Origin: DATLNM01 sp035536775
Lineage (GTDB): Bacteria; Actinomycetota; CADDZG01; WHSQ01
Assembly: GCA_035536775.1 (NCBI GenBank)
Contig: DATLNM010000008.1
Coordinates: forward strand, 1-64,000
DNA length: 64,000 bases
Direction: 5' to 3'
A model generated the notes under the pieces. It was not told the origin of the DNA. It worked only from the letters and a program-made list of their open reading frames with translations, and did not search any database. Shown here one piece after another: positions 24,586 to 32,466 of the stretch; within the stretch, counting starts at the first letter, position 1, and every line of letters begins with the position of its first letter. A program made the position numbers and the translations under genes.

Positions 24586-26856
24586 TCAGGAGGCCTCTGC
24601 GCCCTCCGTCGCGGGGTCGTCGGTCTTCTTGATGTGCTTACACGTCGGGTAGTTAGAACACCCCACGAAGGTGGTCCCCCATCGGTTCTTCTTCTCGACC
24701 AAGGGGGAGCCGCACTCGGGACATGCCTCTCCGGTTTCTTTGGGGGGTTCGGCGGGCTCACGCCCCTTCGCACCCTTGGGATCTTTCTTGATGAACTTGC
24801 ACTCCGGATATTTCGAACAGCCGGTGAAGGGGCCGAACCGCCCGCGCTTCTCCACCAGAGGGGAGCCACAGTTGGGGCACGCCTCTCCCGTCTCCTTCGG
24901 CGGCTCCTTCTTTATGTACTTGCACCCGGGATAGTTCGAGCAGCCCACGAACGGACCGAAGCGGCCGCTCTTCGCAACCAGCTCCGAGCCGCACTCTGGG
25001 CACTTCTCGCCGGTGCCCTCGGGATCGGGGAGGGGCTCGCCCGCCTCGTCGAGCTGTTGTGACCACTTGCAGTCGTCCGGCCATCCCGTGCACGACAAGA
25101 ACCAAAGCCCATGCTTGCCGAACTTCTGAACGACCGGCCGCCCGCACTCGGGGCAGACCTTGTCGGTCGGACGCTCGGGGCGAGACATCTTGTCCCCCTG
25201 CTCTTCGACCCGTGAGATGAATGAGTTGTGGAAGGCCTTGACGATGGGCACCATCTCTTTCGTGCCCTCGGCGATCTCGTCGAGCTCCTCTTCCATCCTG
25301 GCGGTGAACTCAACATCGACGATCTCCGGGAAGTGCGTCTCCATCAGCTCGGTGACGACTTCTCCCCGCAGCGTTGGGAAAAGTCGCCGGCTCTCGACCT
25401 TGAGGTACTCACGCTCGACGAGCTTCTGGACCGTGGGCGCGTACGTCGACGGCCTGCCGATCCCCACCTCTTCCATCTTCTTGACGAGGGTCGCTTCCGT
25501 GAAACGAGCGGGGGGCTGGGTGAAGTGTTGCTCGGGGTCGAGAGCCTTGAGATCGAGGACATCACCTTCGGCCAGCTCGGGCAACAGGCCTTCGGCCTCT
25601 TCGGGGTCGTCGTCGGAACGTTCGAGGTACACCCGCATGAACCCGTCGAACTTCAGGACCTGTCCCGTCGCACGGAAGGTGACTCCGTTCGAGGCGATGT
25701 CGACCGAGGTCGCGTCGTACAGGGCCTCCGCCATCTGCGACGCCATCGTGCGCTGCCAGATCATCTCGTAGAGGCGTGCCTCGTCCTTCGGGAGGGCGGC
25801 GATGTCGCCGGGCCCTTGCGCTGCCGATGCCGGGCGGATCGCCTCGTGGGCTTCTTGTGCACCCTTGGACTTCGCCGTGAACTTCCTGACCTGGTGATAG
25901 CTCTTCCCGAACTGTCCTTCGACGACGCGGCCGATCTCACCGAGCGCCTCGGCAGAGAGGTTCGTCGAGTCGGTCCTCATGTAGGTGATGTGTCCTGCCT
26001 CGTAGAGGCGTTGGGCGACCTGCATCGTCTTCCACGTCGGGAAGCCGAGCTTGCTCGATGCGGCCTGCTGCAGTGTCGACGTCTTGAACGGCGCAGGGGG
26101 GTTCTTCTTGCGTTCCGTCTTGCGAACGGCCTCGATCACCCAAGGTCCCGGGCGAACGGTCTCGGTTAAAGCCTGCGCTGCGTCACCGGTGGGGAGCGAG
26201 AACTTCTCCTTCTCGCCAACCGGGTGCACGGCGGTGAACTCGTCACCACCGGTGGTCGCGAGTCGAGCGGTTACATCCCAGTACTCGACCGCCGTGAACG
26301 CCCTGATCTCTCGTTCCCGCACGACGACGAGCAGCAGCGACGCACTCTGAACGCGTCCCGCCGAGAGGTTGGGTCCGACGTTTCGCCACAGGAGAGGAGA
26401 GAGCTTGTAACCCACGATGCGGTCGACGGCGCGGCGGGCCTGCTGCGCATCGACGAGGTTCATGTCGATGGAACGAGGGTTCGCGAACGCCTCAGTCACA
26501 GCTTTCTTTGTGATCTCGTTGAACGACACTCTTTGGGTCGTCGCAGGCTTGAGCTTGGTGAGCTCGGCGATGTGCCAGGCGATCGCCTCGCCCTCCCGGT
26601 CGGGGTCGGGTGCAAGCCACACCATCTCGGCATCTTTGATCGCCTTGCGAATCTCGCTGACCGCCTTCTTCGCGGTTGCCCGCTTGATGGCTTCGTACGC
26701 GATGGTCACGCCCCCGTTGACCTCGATGCCGAACGCCGACTTGGGCAGATCCCGGACGTGGCCCATCGAGGCAAGGACCTTGTAGTCCTTGCCCATGTAT
26801 TTCTCGATCGTCTTCGCCTTCGCGGGCGACTCGACGATGACGAGGTTCTTGGCCAC
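24586..26856 (-). CDS. topA: DNA topoisomerase I
   Basis: 756 residues from GTG 26856 (AAGGAG just ahead). Toprim domain at the N-terminus (KNLVIVESPAKAKTIEKYMG), active-site Tyr292 in HITYMRTDSTNLS, and four C-terminal zinc-ribbon units with paired cysteines (CPECGRP, CPECGSE, CPNCGSP, CPECGSP) from about residue 570. It relaxes negative supercoils by cutting one strand through a 5'-phosphotyrosine. A consensus-like promoter lies at 26975-27003. The gene is followed after 63 bases by tmk. Confidence 0.97.
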   Translation of the reverse strand: MAKNLVIVESPAKAKTIEKYMGKDYKVLASMGHVRDLPKSAFGIEVNGGVTIAYEAIKRATAKKAVSEIRKAIKDAEMVWLAPDPDREGEAIAWHIAELTKLKPATTQRVSFNEITKKAVTEAFANPRSIDMNLVDAQQARRAVDRIVGYKLSPLLWRNVGPNLSAGRVQSASLLLVVVREREIRAFTAVEYWDVTARLATTGGDEFTAVHPVGEKEKFSLPTGDAAQALTETVRPGPWVIEAVRKTERKKNPPAPFKTSTLQQAASSKLGFPTWKTMQVAQRLYEAGHITYMRTDSTNLSAEALGEIGRVVEGQFGKSYHQVRKFTAKSKGAQEAHEAIRPASAAQGPGDIAALPKDEARLYEMIWQRTMASQMAEALYDATSVDIASNGVTFRATGQVLKFDGFMRVYLERSDDDPEEAEGLLPELAEGDVLDLKALDPEQHFTQPPARFTEATLVKKMEEVGIGRPSTYAPTVQKLVEREYLKVESRRLFPTLRGEVVTELMETHFPEIVDVEFTARMEEELDEIAEGTKEMVPIVKAFHNSFISRVEEQGDKMSRPERPTDKVCPECGRPVVQKFGKHGLWFLSCTGWPDDCKWSQQLDEAGEPLPDPEGTGEKCPECGSELVAKSGRFGPFVGCSNYPGCKYIKKEPPKETGEACPNCGSPLVEKRGRFGPFTGCSKYPECKFIKKDPKGAKGREPAEPPKETGEACPECGSPLVEKKNRWGTTFVGCSNYPTCKHIKKTDDPATEGAEAS

Positions 26857-26974
26857 GTAACTCCTTCGAGATTCTGCGGGTCCCAGCCGTTCAACCGGGC
26901 CGACGGGGCGGGGGTGAGGCTTCGATGCGCCTTCGGCCCGCCGAGCCACCCTCGACACGGGGGCTCGGGGGCTT

Positions 26975-27003
26975 CCTATCGCACCTTACCGGGGTGCTGT
27001 CAA
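26975..27003 (-). promoter_or_regulatory. Predicted housekeeping promoter of topA
   Basis: On the minus strand TTGACA (27003-26998) is followed by a 17-base spacer and GATAGG (26980-26975), close to the primary sigma consensus with optimal spacing. Transcription would begin near 26968, about 110 bases before the topA start codon. This is the best -35/-10 pair I see in the window. Confidence 0.6.
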
Positions 27004-27121
27004 CCAACACCCGCGGAGACTCATTCCTTCCGGTGGAGGGATCGCCCCTTATCCTGACCCGTCGAACTCGGGGCGTGGTCTATACACGATGCACGCCGAT
27101 CGTCCACAACCGGAGAAGGGC

Positions 27122-27784
27122 ATGATCGAAGAGATCCTGAGTGTTGCCGAAGAGTGGATCACCGAATATGGCTACCTGGCCATCTTCATACTGATGCTGC
27201 TCGAGTCTGCGTGCGTCCCTTTTCCCAGCGAAGTGACGATGCTCATCGGCGGCTGGTACGCGGCCGATGGGCGACTCGACTTCATGGCGGTGGGCGTCGC
27301 CGGTGTGCTCGGAAACGTAGTGGGCTCGTGGATCGCGTACTGGATCGGCCGTCGGACGGGGCGCTCGCTTCTCGATCGGTATGGGCGGTTTGTCCTATTA
27401 CGGACGCATGACATCGACAAGGCCGAGATCTGGTGGGAACGGCACGGCGAAGCGGCGACCTTCTTCGGGCGCCTGCTTCCCGTCATCCGGACGTTCATCT
27501 CGCTTCCCGCCGGCATGGCCAAGATGCCGTTCGTCCGGTTCACGGTGTTCACCTTTCTAGGGGTAGTCCCGTGGACATACGGCCTCGCGTATCTCGGCGT
27601 GCTGGTGGGCGCGAACTGGGAGCGTGTCTATTCGTACTTCGACATCCCCACGTTGATCATCGGCGGTGTCCTCGTCGTCGTGGCAGTGGGCTGGTACCTC
27701 CGGCGAAGGAAACTCGTGAAGGCCAGGAAGGTCCTGATCGAGGCGACGGTCTACGAGGAGCCCGTCGCCGAATCCGAAGGCTAG
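27122..27784 (+). CDS. DedA family membrane protein
   Basis: 220 residues from ATG 27122, with GGAG seven bases ahead. DedA/SNARE-associated motifs are present: ESACVPFPSEVTMLIGGW (about 25-42), a GNVVGSWIAYWIGRRTGR block (about 66-83) and the FGRLLPVIRTFISLPAGMA loop (about 115-133). Family members are implicated in undecaprenyl-phosphate and phospholipid flipping. The C-terminus ends in a final helix and a basic tail. Its stop overlaps the convergent HD gene by four bases. Confidence 0.92.
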   Translation: MIEEILSVAEEWITEYGYLAIFILMLLESACVPFPSEVTMLIGGWYAADGRLDFMAVGVAGVLGNVVGSWIAYWIGRRTGRSLLDRYGRFVLLRTHDIDKAEIWWERHGEAATFFGRLLPVIRTFISLPAGMAKMPFVRFTVFTFLGVVPWTYGLAYLGVLVGANWERVYSYFDIPTLIIGGVLVVVAVGWYLRRRKLVKARKVLIEATVYEEPVAESEG

Positions 27785-28341
27785 CTAGAAGGGGACAGCT
27801 CTATCTCGCCGGCGACCTCTTGGATCCCCTGGATCCCGATGGCGATGAAGTCGTCCAGCGGTATCCCGATCGACCCTTCGACATCGTGGATCTCCTCACG
27901 CTCTACCCCCGGTGCGAACGATCGTTCCTTCAGCTTCTTCTTGACCGAAGAGACCTTCATCCCCGTCGCCTTCTCGGGACGCACCAGAGCGCATGCGACG
28001 AGGAGGCCGGCAAGGGCATCGGCGTGGACGATCGCTTTGGACATGAGGTCGGTGCGGTGAGTGGGGCGGAGGTGCCCGACGATGGCGTTTAGCACTTCCT
28101 CGTCGTCGAAACCCTCAGCTTTCAGCCACTCGACCGTGAGGTCGGTGTGGCGTTCGATGTCGTCCTGTGTGATGTCGTAATCGAGGTCGTGGAACAGCCC
28201 GGCCAAGCCCCAGCGGTGAGGGTCCTCGCTGAAATGCCGGGCGAGGGCGCGCATCACGCCCTCTACGGAGATGAGATGGCGATAAGTGATGCCCTTGGTC
28301 GTGTATCGCCCGACGATCTCGAGGGCCGCGCTTCGCTCCAA
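27781..28341 (-). CDS. HD domain protein (HDIG-type phosphohydrolase)
   Basis: 186 residues. The motif GLFHDLDYDITQDDIERHTD carries the HD pair; upstream histidine (YRHLISVEGVMRALARHF) and downstream NAIVGHL and HADALAGLL complete the metal-binding set expected in HD phosphohydrolases. The substrate is unknown; nucleotides are typical for this class. It lies 5 bases after the RCK gene stop on the same strand and may be co-transcribed with the potassium regulators. Confidence 0.88.
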   Translation of the reverse strand: MERSAALEIVGRYTTKGITYRHLISVEGVMRALARHFSEDPHRWGLAGLFHDLDYDITQDDIERHTDLTVEWLKAEGFDDEEVLNAIVGHLRPTHRTDLMSKAIVHADALAGLLVACALVRPEKATGMKVSSVKKKLKERSFAPGVEREEIHDVEGSIGIPLDDFIAIGIQGIQEVAGEIELSPSS

Positions 28342-28346
28342 TGCCG

Positions 28347-29045
28347 CTAGGACGAGGCGAGGGCGCGCATGAGCTCGGCCTCGGCTTCGGGGGCCGCGAG
28401 CGCGAGGACTTCGTCCCCTGCCTGCAGCGGTGTCTCAGGTCTCGGCGCTATCACGTGTCTATCCCGCACCACCGCTACGAGGGTGCAATCGGGCGGCAAG
28501 GCGACATCTGCAACGGTCTTGCCGTCGGCCGGAGAGCCCTCGGCGAGGGTGACTTCAACGAGCGCGACTTTGCCCTGCTCAAGGCGCAGCAGGCGGACGA
28601 GATCACCGACCGAGACTGCCTCTTCGACCAGTGAGGTCAGAAGGTGTGGCGTGCTGACGGCGACGTCGACGCCCCACGACTCCGTGAACAACCATTCGTT
28701 GTCGGGATGATTGATGCGTGCGATCACGCGTGGAACCGCGAACTCCTGCTTCGAGAGAAGCGAGATCACGAGGTTGTCCTCGTCGTCCCCGGTGGCCGCA
28801 ACCATGACTTCACAGGAGGAGAGAACCGCCGCGTCGAGCGTATGCATCTCGCACGCGTCCCCCGTCACCCAGTTGACGTCAAGCTCGCGCTCGAGTGTTT
28901 CCACGATCGTCTTGTTCTGCTCGATGAGCACCACATCATGGCCCTTGGCACGCAGGTCGCGCGCAACGTAGGTGCCGACGTTGCCTGCACCCACGATCGC
29001 GATGCGGATACGCCTCTTTTTGCCGGGAGACGCGACTTGGTTCAC
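28347..29045 (-). CDS. trkA: RCK (TrkA-like) K+ transport regulator, second of pair
   Basis: 232 residues. Rossmann nucleotide-binding start IAIVGAGNVGTYVARDL with an acidic residue at the end of strand two (VVLIEQN), then an RCK_C domain (about 150-228: LVRLLRLEQGKVALVEVTLA). RCK proteins form rings that gate K+ channels or symporters in response to NAD(H), ATP or c-di-AMP. Its ATG overlaps the upstream RCK stop by four bases, so the pair should be made together. The divergent KimA-like gene is the probable target. Confidence 0.92.
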   Translation of the reverse strand: MNQVASPGKKRRIRIAIVGAGNVGTYVARDLRAKGHDVVLIEQNKTIVETLERELDVNWVTGDACEMHTLDAAVLSSCEVMVAATGDDEDNLVISLLSKQEFAVPRVIARINHPDNEWLFTESWGVDVAVSTPHLLTSLVEEAVSVGDLVRLLRLEQGKVALVEVTLAEGSPADGKTVADVALPPDCTLVAVVRDRHVIAPRPETPLQAGDEVLALAAPEAEAELMRALASS

Positions 29046-29704
29046 GTCGGCTGTCCGATCTTCTTGAGATCTTCGGCGAGGTCGACCACGACGCTGCGCA
29101 CGGCACTGACATACAGGATGTCGCCATCCTGAACCGTGAGCTCTTTGTCGGGGACCCGGGGGACACCGAATCGGCTGACGGCAACGACCCTCCGGAGACC
29201 GTCGAGGTCCAGGTCCTTGGCATGCTTGCCGACGACCTCCGCTGGGGCCGGGAGAGCCGTAAGCACGACCTCACCGTTGTCGATCGTGTACTCGACCGGA
29301 ACGTCGTCCGGAAGGATGGCCCGCAGGACCTGGTCGGTCGTCCACCTCACGGTGGCCACGGTTTGGATCCCCAGGCGCTGGTAGATCTGGGCGCGCCGAG
29401 GATCGTAGATGCGAGCAACGACATGGGGCACCCGGTAATGCTCCTTCGCGACCCGGGCAGCCAGGATGTTGGAGTTGTCCCCATTCGTGACGGATGCGAA
29501 GGCGCTCGCGTCCTTGATGCCCGCCTCTTCGAGGACCTCTCGGTCGAAGACCATGCCGACGATCTTCTTGCCGGCGAAGCCGGGACGGAGCCGTTCGAAA
29601 GCGGTCGCCTTCTTGTCTATGACCGTGACCGAGTGGCTCAATCTCTCGAGGTTGCTGGCCAGTTCCGAGCCGACCCGGCCGCAGCCGGCGATCAAAACGT
29701 GCAC
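29042..29704 (-). CDS. trkA: RCK (TrkA-like) K+ transport regulator, first of pair
   Basis: 220 residues. GCGRVGSELASNLERL and VTVIDKK form the Rossmann motif, AGIKDASAFASVTNGDNSNI follows, and an RCK_C domain ends the protein (about 135-215). The two adjacent RCK proteins are only distantly alike, so they may form a hetero-oligomer. It is the first gene of a minus-strand operon, 61 bases from the divergent OB-fold/KimA genes, sharing the intergenic control region. Confidence 0.92.
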   Translation of the reverse strand: MHVLIAGCGRVGSELASNLERLSHSVTVIDKKATAFERLRPGFAGKKIVGMVFDREVLEEAGIKDASAFASVTNGDNSNILAARVAKEHYRVPHVVARIYDPRRAQIYQRLGIQTVATVRWTTDQVLRAILPDDVPVEYTIDNGEVVLTALPAPAEVVGKHAKDLDLDGLRRVVAVSRFGVPRVPDKELTVQDGDILYVSAVRSVVVDLAEDLKKIGQPT

Positions 29705-29765
29705 GTGATCAACACTCTCCTATCCCTGCATGTGGGCGCGGGCGATACTGCCATACTTCATCCTC

Positions 29766-30140
29766 GTGCCCTTCGCTAGGAAGCTGTTGAAGCAGGTGTC
29801 GGCCACGCCGCAAGAAACGCGCGCCGAGAACCTTCGTGCATGGGCATCAACCATCGAAGGGGCGGTCCCTATCGCAGAGGTGGAGCCCCGCTGCCGATGC
29901 CGCGTCGCCGGTGTCGTCCAGAACCTCCGACTCGATCCGCGCGAGGGTCACGGAAGCATCGAAGCGACGATCATCGACGGGACCGGTCAGATGGTGGCTA
30001 AGTGGCTCGGCCGATCGTCGCTCTCGGGGATAACCCTCGGCGTCGGTCTGGTCATCGAGGGCACCCCGGGGACGACCGACGGGGAAGCCATGGTGCTGAA
30101 CCCCGAGTACAGATTGGTCTCGGGACCGGAGCACGGGTAA
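29766..30140 (+). CDS. OB-fold nucleic acid-binding-type protein
   Basis: 124 residues from GTG 29766; an ATG at 29730 would add a hydrophobic dozen residues that look like translated promoter. The core VEPRCRCRVAGVVQNLRLDP, IEATIIDGTGQMVAKWLG and VGLVIEGTPG has the strand pattern of a tRNA-anti/RecG-type OB fold. Actinobacterial genomes often carry such a protein between TrkA genes and an APC permease, as here. It stops 3 bases before the KimA-like gene. Its ligand and role are unknown. Confidence 0.8.
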   Translation: MPFARKLLKQVSATPQETRAENLRAWASTIEGAVPIAEVEPRCRCRVAGVVQNLRLDPREGHGSIEATIIDGTGQMVAKWLGRSSLSGITLGVGLVIEGTPGTTDGEAMVLNPEYRLVSGPEHG

Positions 30141-30143
30141 ACA

Positions 30144-32402
30144 ATGGGTGTAACGGCGGCCGTTAAGCGCATCTTCGTAGGGCGTCCGATGTCCTCGGGC
30201 GAGCTCGAGCACACGCTGCTGCCGAAAGTCATCGCCCTGCCGGTCTTTGCGTCGGACCCACTCTCCTCCGTCACCTACGCGACGCAAGAGGTCCTCCTGG
30301 TGCTCGGGACCGCGGGGGTCGCCGCGCTATCCCTGACGATGCCGATCGCTGTGGCGGTCGCCGCCCTCCTTGCGATCGTCGTCACGTCGTACCGACAGAC
30401 CGTGCGTGCGTACCCGACAGGCGGTGGCGCGTACATCGTGGCGAGAGAGAACCTCGGCATGTACCCAGGCTTGTTCGCGGGAGGGGCGCTGCTGATCGAC
30501 TACATCCTGACGGTGGCGGTGTCGACCGTCGCGGGTGTCGACGCGATCGTTTCGGCGGCACCGAACCTCGACCATCTGAGGATCCCGATGGCTATCGGGT
30601 TCGTTGTATTCGTCGCGCTCATCAATCTGCGGGGTGTGAAGGAATCCGGTGTCTTCTTCGCCATACCGACCTACGGGTTCGTGCTGTCGATCTACTTCAT
30701 GCTCGCCTCAGGGGTCATCAAATGCCTGGGAGGGTGCCCGATCGCCGAGAGCGCGAGCATGGAGCTCCATCCCCACACGACCCTCAGCTTCTTCCTGATC
30801 CTCAAGGCCTTCTCTGCAGGTACGACCGCGCTGACCGGTGTCGAAGCGATCTCGGACGGCGTCGCAGCATTCCGCTATCCGCAGTCCAGGAACGCCGCAA
30901 CGACGCTCGCCGTCATGGGAGTCTTCTCCATCTCGATGTTCCTCGGCATCTCATGGCTGGCGAATTCGATGGGCGTTGTCTTCTCCGAGGAATCGGAGCG
31001 CACGGTGGTCGCACAGATCGCGCATGCCATCTTCGGCGGAGGACCGATGTTCTACCTCGTACAGGTGATGTCGGCAGCGATCCTCGTGCTCGCGGCGAAT
31101 ACCGCGTTCCAGGACTTCCCCCGCCTTTCGTCGATCCTTGCCCGCGATCGCTTCATGCCGCGTCAGTTCTCGAACCGCGGCGACCGGCTCGTCTTCTCGA
31201 ACGGCGTCGTCATCCTGACGCTGTTGTCGTGCGCCCTCATCGTGATCTTCAAGGCTGAGCTGAACCGGCTCATCCAGCTCTATCTCGTCGGCGTGTTCAT
31301 CTCGTTCACGTTCTCTCAGTCGGGAATGGTCCTGAGGTGGCGCAAGGTCAAGGGACCTCATTGGAAACGTAGCGCGGTGATCAACGGTGTCGGAGGTACC
31401 GTCACCGGTGTCGTTCTCTTCGTGGTCATCGGTACCAAGTTCCTGGAGGGTGCGTGGATCGTCGTCAGCGCGATCCCGCTTCTTGTGTTCTTCATGCGCT
31501 CGGTCCACAAGCACTACGAGGACCTGCACATGCAGCTCGAGCACCCCGATCGCTTGCCTGCCGACCGCCGCCCGGGAAACCACCACCTCGTGATCTTGGT
31601 TCCTAAAGTCGACGCGGCGGCCGCACGCGCCATCGGGTATGCACGCTCGATTCGCCCACGCGGCATCACGGCCGTGACATTGGAGGACACCAATCACGCG
31701 CCGTGGCGGCGCATGGCTCAGGAGATCCCGATAGTCACACTCCCGAAAGGCGGCCGCGTGGCGACTCGCCTCAAGAAATATCTGCGCGAGCAAAGATCGA
31801 CCATGGATCCCAACGATTTCCTCACGGTTCTGATCCCCGAGGTGTTGGGATCAACAGGTCTCCTCGAAATCATCAGACGGCCGGGTCTTCACAGACTGAA
31901 GGCATCTCTGCTTGGAGAGCGCGGCGTGCAGGTGCTCGACATCCCGATCCTCAAGGACGAGATCGATCCCACCTTCGACGAGACTCAGGAGCCTGCGCGC
32001 AACTACGCGGTCGTCCTTGTGTCGGGTGTTCACAACGGAACGCTACAGGCCATCGAATACGCCGAGACGCTTCGCGCGACGAACATCCGTGCTCTCAGCT
32101 TCGGGCTGGATCCAGCTCAGACGATGGCGCTCGGGAACGAATGGTTGTCGTCGGGGATCCAGCATCCCCTCGAGATCGAAGACTCGCCGTTCCGGGACAT
32201 CGGCGTGTCACTGCTGCACTACCTGCGTCAGTTCAAGGCCAATGGAAAGGACCGAATCGTCACCGTCGTCATCCCCGAATTCGTAGTGAGCAAGAAGCGC
32301 CACCAGATCCTCCACAACCAGACCGCGCTCACGATCAAGCGGCGCTTGTTGTTCGAACCCGGGATCATGACGGCGAGCGTCCCCTACCACCTAGAGGATT
32401 GA
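30144..32402 (+). CDS. kimA: KimA-like K+ transporter (KUP/APC superfamily)
   Basis: 752 residues. Around 12 hydrophobic segments fill residues 20-470. The sequence matches the Bacillus KimA pattern: ALPVFASDPLSSVTYATQE (about 31-49), TSYRQTVRAYPTGGGAYIV (about 79-97) and ARENLG then GGALLIDYILTVAVST. A cytoplasmic C-terminal region (about 480-752) contains two USP-like alpha/beta units. KimA imports K+ with protons and is inhibited by c-di-AMP in Bacillus. Context (two RCK regulators) supports potassium uptake; amino-acid transport cannot be excluded from sequence alone. A strong terminator follows. Confidence 0.85.
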   Translation: MGVTAAVKRIFVGRPMSSGELEHTLLPKVIALPVFASDPLSSVTYATQEVLLVLGTAGVAALSLTMPIAVAVAALLAIVVTSYRQTVRAYPTGGGAYIVARENLGMYPGLFAGGALLIDYILTVAVSTVAGVDAIVSAAPNLDHLRIPMAIGFVVFVALINLRGVKESGVFFAIPTYGFVLSIYFMLASGVIKCLGGCPIAESASMELHPHTTLSFFLILKAFSAGTTALTGVEAISDGVAAFRYPQSRNAATTLAVMGVFSISMFLGISWLANSMGVVFSEESERTVVAQIAHAIFGGGPMFYLVQVMSAAILVLAANTAFQDFPRLSSILARDRFMPRQFSNRGDRLVFSNGVVILTLLSCALIVIFKAELNRLIQLYLVGVFISFTFSQSGMVLRWRKVKGPHWKRSAVINGVGGTVTGVVLFVVIGTKFLEGAWIVVSAIPLLVFFMRSVHKHYEDLHMQLEHPDRLPADRRPGNHHLVILVPKVDAAAARAIGYARSIRPRGITAVTLEDTNHAPWRRMAQEIPIVTLPKGGRVATRLKKYLREQRSTMDPNDFLTVLIPEVLGSTGLLEIIRRPGLHRLKASLLGERGVQVLDIPILKDEIDPTFDETQEPARNYAVVLVSGVHNGTLQAIEYAETLRATNIRALSFGLDPAQTMALGNEWLSSGIQHPLEIEDSPFRDIGVSLLHYLRQFKANGKDRIVTVVIPEFVVSKKRHQILHNQTALTIKRRLLFEPGIMTASVPYHLED

Positions 32403-32410
32403 GCAACGAG

Positions 32411-32438
32411 AAAGGCCCCCGGCAACCCGGGGGCCTTT
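32411..32438 (+). terminator. Bidirectional intrinsic terminator
   Basis: A perfect 12-base-pair inverted repeat (32411-32422 with 32427-32438) around a CAAC loop, GC-rich in the stem with AAA/TTT at its base. It lies between the convergent kimA and hppA stops and can serve both strands. Confidence 0.88.
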
Positions 32439-32466
32439 CCGTAAGCGCTGGAGTCCAGCTATTGCC

